Positions 36,866 to 40,238 of a stretch of DNA of 40,238 nucleotides are shown one piece after another; the first letter of the stretch is position 1, and every line of letters starts with the position of its first letter. The position numbers and the translations under genes were made by a program. The DNA is from Halanaerobiales bacterium (lineage in GTDB: Bacteria; Bacillota_F; Halanaerobiia; Halanaerobiales; DTU029), in assembly GCA_016278415.1 (NCBI GenBank), contig JADQBV010000120.1, positions 1 to 40,238 of the forward strand. Reading direction: 5' to 3'. Below the pieces are notes generated by a model that was not told the DNA's origin, did no database searches, and saw only the letters and a list, made by a program, of their open reading frames with translations.

Positions 36866-37834
36866 ATGAATTCTATCTTTAAACAGAAAGAGATGGGGAT
36901 ACTCTCAATAATATTATTAATCTCACTTATAATTTCCTTACAAAATAGTGTCTTTCTCAACCCAGGAAATTTAATAGATATTCTAAAGAGCTGTTCAGTA
37001 ATGGGTATTATTGCCTTAGGTATGTTGTTAGTTATCATTACAGGTGGAATTGATGTTTCTGTTGGGGCAATGGCGGCAATGGTAACAGTGCTTATAGGTA
37101 ATTTTATGTCTTATTTTGGTGGTAATTTGCTTATGGTTTTTTTAGTAGCAGCCATATCTGGTATCCTACTGGGGATAGTAAATGGTATTCTGGTAGCTAA
37201 ATTGGAAATACCGGCAATTGTTGTAACATTAGGTATGATGAGTATTTTTAATGGGATAACCCTATATATTACTAATGGTTCATGGATTACAGATATACCA
37301 CAATACTTTATAGATTTTGGGAAAATACAGATTTTTAAGATACCAATTCAAGTCTTCTTCTGGTTGTCAGCTGTCCTTTTAACATATTTTATTCTTAAAT
37401 ATACCTATTTCGGTAGAGGAGTATATGCCCTTGGTGGTAATGATGAAGCAGCTAACCGTGCAGGATATAAGAAAGACCGCTTGACTATTTATATATGGGG
37501 ATACCTTGGTTTAATGGTTGGTTTAGCATCAGTTATCCATACCTCTATTTTCCGGCAGGTAGACCCTAATGCCTTTAATGGTTTTGAACTTAACGTAATT
37601 GCTGCTGTTGTCTTAGGTGGGGCAAATATATTAGGTGGTGAGGGTTCTGTATCAGGTACTATCTTAGGTGTGCTCCTATTGGCTATTATTGATAATGGTT
37701 TAATATTGGCCTGGGTTCCAACATTCTGGCAGCAGATAATCGTAGGTATGATAATATTACTGGCGGTAAGTTATGATGTTATCCGCAATAAACGCAGAGA
37801 GCTTTCAATTGCTAAAATTGACTTAGAGGGATAG
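36866..37834 (+). CDS. Sugar ABC importer permease (RbsC/LsrC-like)
   Basis: 322 aa, ATG seven bases after AAGGAGG, 39 bases after the ATPase stop. About eight to ten membrane helices are visible. The family hallmarks include GMLLVIITGGIDVSVGAM in the third helix region (the 'TGGIDLSVG' motif), a cytoplasmic coupling stretch with ALGGNDEAANRAG, and VIAAVVLGGANILGGEGSV near the end. It forms the translocation pore as a heterodimer with the next gene product, in the inner membrane. The length is normal with no lesion. Confidence 0.9.
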   Translation: MNSIFKQKEMGILSIILLISLIISLQNSVFLNPGNLIDILKSCSVMGIIALGMLLVIITGGIDVSVGAMAAMVTVLIGNFMSYFGGNLLMVFLVAAISGILLGIVNGILVAKLEIPAIVVTLGMMSIFNGITLYITNGSWITDIPQYFIDFGKIQIFKIPIQVFFWLSAVLLTYFILKYTYFGRGVYALGGNDEAANRAGYKKDRLTIYIWGYLGLMVGLASVIHTSIFRQVDPNAFNGFELNVIAAVVLGGANILGGEGSVSGTILGVLLLAIIDNGLILAWVPTFWQQIIVGMIILLAVSYDVIRNKRRELSIAKIDLEG

Positions 37835-37848
37835 GAGAGAGGCAAAAG

Positions 37849-38835
37849 ATGAATAATAATAAAATCTTATTTATAATATTGTGTTTCTTGTTTATTACAC
37901 TTTCGATAATATCTCCAGATAGATTCTTCAATATATATACCTTTCAAACGATGGCTTATCAATTACCGGAGTTCGGTCTTATAGCTTTAGGGATGATGAT
38001 TGTTATTTTGACAGGGGGTATTAACCTATCTATTACCTTTGCCTCAGCCCTCTCTGGTATTATGACGGCTTTTTACCTAATAAATACTGATCATAGTATT
38101 TTACTGATTATGGTTTTTGCAATTGGTATTGCACTTATTACTGCAATTCTTACAGGTTTATTAAATGGCTTATTTGTAGCCTATATTGGGGTAACACCTA
38201 TTCTGGTAACTCTGGGTACAGGTACATTATTTGAAGGAATCAGTCTTAGGTTTACTAGAGGTGGTTCAATTTCTGGCTTTCCTGAACAGTTCTCCTGGAT
38301 AGGTAATCAAAGTATCTTAGGGTTTCCAGTTCCGATTTTGATTTTTATACTTATAACAATAATCACCTATCTATTACTGGAAAGAACCCCCTGGGGGAAA
38401 CGAATTTATATGGTTGGTAGTAACCCAATGGCTGCTAAATTTTCCGGTATTAATGTAAAAAAAATATTATTACAGGTCTATATTTATTCTTCTTTAATGG
38501 CAGGTATTGCTTCAATAATAATGATTTCCAGATATAACACTGCAAAAGTAACACTAGGTTCTTCATATTTACTGCAGAGTGTATCGGCAGTGGTATTGGG
38601 AGGAACAAGTATTACTGGTGGTAAGGGAACGGTTACAGGTACAATTATTGCTGTAGCAATTCTGCAATTGGTGTCAAGCGGTTTGAATGTTTTGGGAGTT
38701 AATCGTTTTTTTACAGATATAATTATGGGTGTAATCTTAATCTTAGTCTTAGCCATAGACTTTTTTACAAATAAGAGGGAGTTTAAAAAGGGTTTCAGGT
38801 CATTGATGGGTCTAAAGATGGGTTCAAGGCAATAA
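37849..38835 (+). CDS. Sugar ABC importer permease (second subunit, LsrD-like)
   Basis: 328 aa, ATG after GGAGAGAGG, 14 bases behind the first permease, so clearly one operon. It shows the equivalent motifs IALGMMIVILTGGINLSITF, YMVGSNPMAAKFSGI and SVSAVVLGGTSITGGKGTV. The expected Asp in the 'TGGIDLS' motif is Asn here (GGINLS), a common variation in the second subunit. Two different permeases with one fused ATPase is the arrangement of autoinducer-2 and rhamnose importers rather than the ribose type, which has a single permease. Confidence 0.9.
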   Translation: MNNNKILFIILCFLFITLSIISPDRFFNIYTFQTMAYQLPEFGLIALGMMIVILTGGINLSITFASALSGIMTAFYLINTDHSILLIMVFAIGIALITAILTGLLNGLFVAYIGVTPILVTLGTGTLFEGISLRFTRGGSISGFPEQFSWIGNQSILGFPVPILIFILITIITYLLLERTPWGKRIYMVGSNPMAAKFSGINVKKILLQVYIYSSLMAGIASIIMISRYNTAKVTLGSSYLLQSVSAVVLGGTSITGGKGTVTGTIIAVAILQLVSSGLNVLGVNRFFTDIIMGVILILVLAIDFFTNKREFKKGFRSLMGLKMGSRQ

Positions 38836-38926
38836 TTTTAATTGCTCCATGATGAAGGGGGTGATTGGTTAAACAGAAATGTTTTGCTTGTTGAATTAAA
38901 ATGCTAAAAAGAAAAGGGGAGGGAAA

Positions 38927-39916
38927 ATGAAAAAACAGCTAAGTATTATCGTTTTTGCTTTGATTATTGCACTTACAATTGGTAGTGGAATTATCCTGGC
39001 CGAGGATTATACGATACTGGTAATGCCTAAATTAGTAGGTATTCCATATTTCAATGCCTCTGAAGAAGGTGCTATTCAGGCTGGGAAAGACCTGGGTGTA
39101 GAGGTTATCTATGCTGGACCAACACAGGCAGACGCAGCTGCACAGGTTAAGATGATAGAAGATTATATTAGCCGTGGGGTTGATGTAATAGCAGTAGCAC
39201 CTAATGATCCTGCAGCTTTAAGCCCAGTTTTAAAGAAAGCAAAATCAATGGGTATAATTGTAATGGACTGGGATACCCCTGCAGATAAAGATTTAGTAGA
39301 TCTTTCAGTACATCAGATAGATGATAAGGCATATGGAGAACACATCATGGACCTTATGGTAGAAGAAATGGGAACAGATGAGGGTGATTATGCGGTTTTA
39401 ACAGGTGGTTTATCAGCAGCAAATCTAAATACCTGGATAGATTACGGTTTAGCTCATGCAGAAGAAAAATACCCTAAGTTAAATTTAGTAACAGATAGGA
39501 TCCCAACAAATGAGAAACAGCAAGAGGCATATACCAAAACACTAAACCTGCTTAGAGCCTATCCAAATCTAAAAGGGATATTTGGTGTGAGTACTCCTAC
39601 TCCTATTGGAGCAGCCCAGGCAGTAGAAGAAAGAGGCTTAGAAGATGAAGTAGCAGTAGTCGGAACATCTTTACCAAATGACTCAAGACCATATTTGAAA
39701 TCTGGCGCTTTAAGAGTAGCAACATTATGGGAACCAGGTAAACTTGGGTATTTGACAGTTTATCTTGCTTTAGAACTGTTAAACGGTAATGAGATAGTAG
39801 ATGGAATGGAAGTACCAACTGTAGGTAAAATAGAACTATGGGATGATGGTAAGACAGTCATCATGGGCCCTCCAACAGATTTTACTGCTGAAAATGTGGA
39901 CCAGTTTGACTTTTAA
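38927..39916 (+). CDS. Periplasmic sugar-binding protein, LsrB/RhaS-like
   Basis: 329 aa, ATG after GGGGAGGG. Signal peptide MKKQLSIIVFALIIALTIGS to about ILA/ED. Type I periplasmic binding fold: MPKLVGIPYFNASEEGA at the first strand, GPTQADAAAQVKMIEDYI, VIAVAPNDPAALSPVLKKA and VMDWDTPAD, ending GPPTDFTAENVDQFDF. These are characteristic of the LsrB (autoinducer-2) and RhaS (rhamnose) group. At the position where LsrB has the Asp-Gln pair that contacts autoinducer-2, this protein has LSAANLNTW, which argues against an AI-2 receptor, so the ligand is probably a sugar. It is the fourth gene of the importer operon. A hairpin follows, which may adjust its mRNA level relative to the next gene. Confidence 0.88.
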   Translation: MKKQLSIIVFALIIALTIGSGIILAEDYTILVMPKLVGIPYFNASEEGAIQAGKDLGVEVIYAGPTQADAAAQVKMIEDYISRGVDVIAVAPNDPAALSPVLKKAKSMGIIVMDWDTPADKDLVDLSVHQIDDKAYGEHIMDLMVEEMGTDEGDYAVLTGGLSAANLNTWIDYGLAHAEEKYPKLNLVTDRIPTNEKQQEAYTKTLNLLRAYPNLKGIFGVSTPTPIGAAQAVEERGLEDEVAVVGTSLPNDSRPYLKSGALRVATLWEPGKLGYLTVYLALELLNGNEIVDGMEVPTVGKIELWDDGKTVIMGPPTDFTAENVDQFDF

Positions 39917-39929
39917 AATTAACATCTTT

Positions 39930-39957
39930 GGGCCAGGTTGTAGTGATCTGGTCCTTT
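39930..39957 (+). terminator. Hairpin after the binding-protein gene
   Basis: GGGCCAG (39930-39936) pairs with CTGGTCC (39948-39954, one G-U pair), followed by only three T. It is more likely a partial terminator or mRNA-stabilising hairpin than a full stop. Confidence 0.5.
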
Positions 39958-40111
39958 CATATGGGGATAACCTGGGAGAGAAGTATGGTGATTTCGCTGC
40001 TGTTGAGATAGACAAAACAGCAAGGGGGTGAAAAATCAGAAAATAGATATAGTTTAAATTATTTAGTTATCAAAGCGAAGTTAAAAAAATTATTAAAAGG
40101 GAGCGAAAAAA

Positions 40112-40238
40112 ATGAAGAGTAATTTATTAAGATTTGGTCTGCTGGTGGTTCTATTGTGTTCTTTAACAATAAGTGGGTTAGCAGCTGAGGCAGATGATTG
40201 GGTTACAGCTAATAGAATAGGGAATCCTGATGCTGAAA
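40112..40238 (+). CDS. Start of an exported protein (3' end outside window)
   Basis: ATG at 40112 preceded by AAAGGGAG. The 42 visible codons encode a classical signal peptide (MKSNLLRFGLLVVLLCSLTI, then SGLAA) followed by EADDWVTANRIGNPDAE. Too little is visible to name a family. Its place behind the importer operon suggests another secreted or binding protein used with it. Confidence 0.75.
   Translation, partial: MKSNLLRFGLLVVLLCSLTISGLAAEADDWVTANRIGNPDAE

Noticed and set aside
39843..40031. Short plus-strand frame overlapping the end of the binding-protein gene
   Set aside because: It is out of frame with a conserved C-terminus and has no ribosome binding site.
1..40238. CRISPR arrays, tRNA or rRNA genes, complete insertion sequences
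   Set aside because: No regularly spaced short repeats, no cloverleaf or rRNA-like sequence and no IS ends with a DDE transposase were found; the Rpn-family gene is a nuclease-type gene without visible terminal repeats.

Overview
The window reads as chromosomal DNA from a low-GC, Gram-positive-lineage bacterium that nevertheless has an outer membrane, most plausibly a member of the Halanaerobiales. The reasons are AT-rich DNA with Firmicutes-style ribosome binding sites (AGGAGG-type, many GTG/TTG starts), together with two large exported proteins that look like outer-membrane beta-barrels, ending in the aromatic C-terminus typical of such barrels. The lineage call is inference; no rRNA or housekeeping marker is present.

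Layout. (1) 1-5700 is a decayed accessory region at the edge of an exopolysaccharide locus. It holds the tail of a PIN-like protein, a frameshifted remnant of a UDP-glucuronate-type epimerase, two internally deleted remnants of a CapD/FlaA1-type nucleotide-sugar dehydratase, a broken and an intact YhcH/DUF386 gene, small membrane proteins and an intact Rpn-type nuclease gene. (2) 5938-8466 holds an intact Wzz-type chain-length regulator and a DUF6765-like protein. (3) 8520-33977 is the centrepiece: two paralogous two-gene units, each a beta-barrel outer-membrane protein gene (8818-11550; 20247-23213) followed by a giant secreted multi-domain protein gene (11654-18109, 2151 aa; 23298-33977, 3559 aa). 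Both units sit behind the same duplicated control region: a strong hairpin terminator, a nested GTAC-containing palindrome and a TATAAT promoter. A complete AbiEi/AbiEii toxin-antitoxin operon lies between the units. (4) 33978-35139 is the scar of a collapsed sugar-utilisation operon: a LacI-type tail, then one open frame made of pieces of a sugar-binding protein, a sugar permease and a GH130 phosphorylase. (5) 35333-40238 is an intact ribose/rhamnose/AI-2-class ABC importer operon (ATPase, two permeases, binding protein) plus the start of another exported protein.

How the genes may work together. The giant proteins share a C-terminal half of about 1160-1190 aa (cadherin/Ig-like, DUF11 repeats, CnaB-like modules, SdrD-like terminal domain) but carry unrelated N-terminal display regions: Ig-like 238-aa repeats in one, duplicated leucine-rich-repeat cassettes and PKD domains in the other. 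From memory, proteobacterial surface proteins carry the same modules and the same barrel in one polypeptide. Here they are two adjacent genes in the opposite order. My working hypothesis is a dedicated outer-membrane barrel plus surface-fibre system, co-regulated through the shared palindrome. This is the best candidate here for an undescribed system. The rest of the window is notable for a repeated decay style in which large internal deletions collapse genes and operons into short mosaics.
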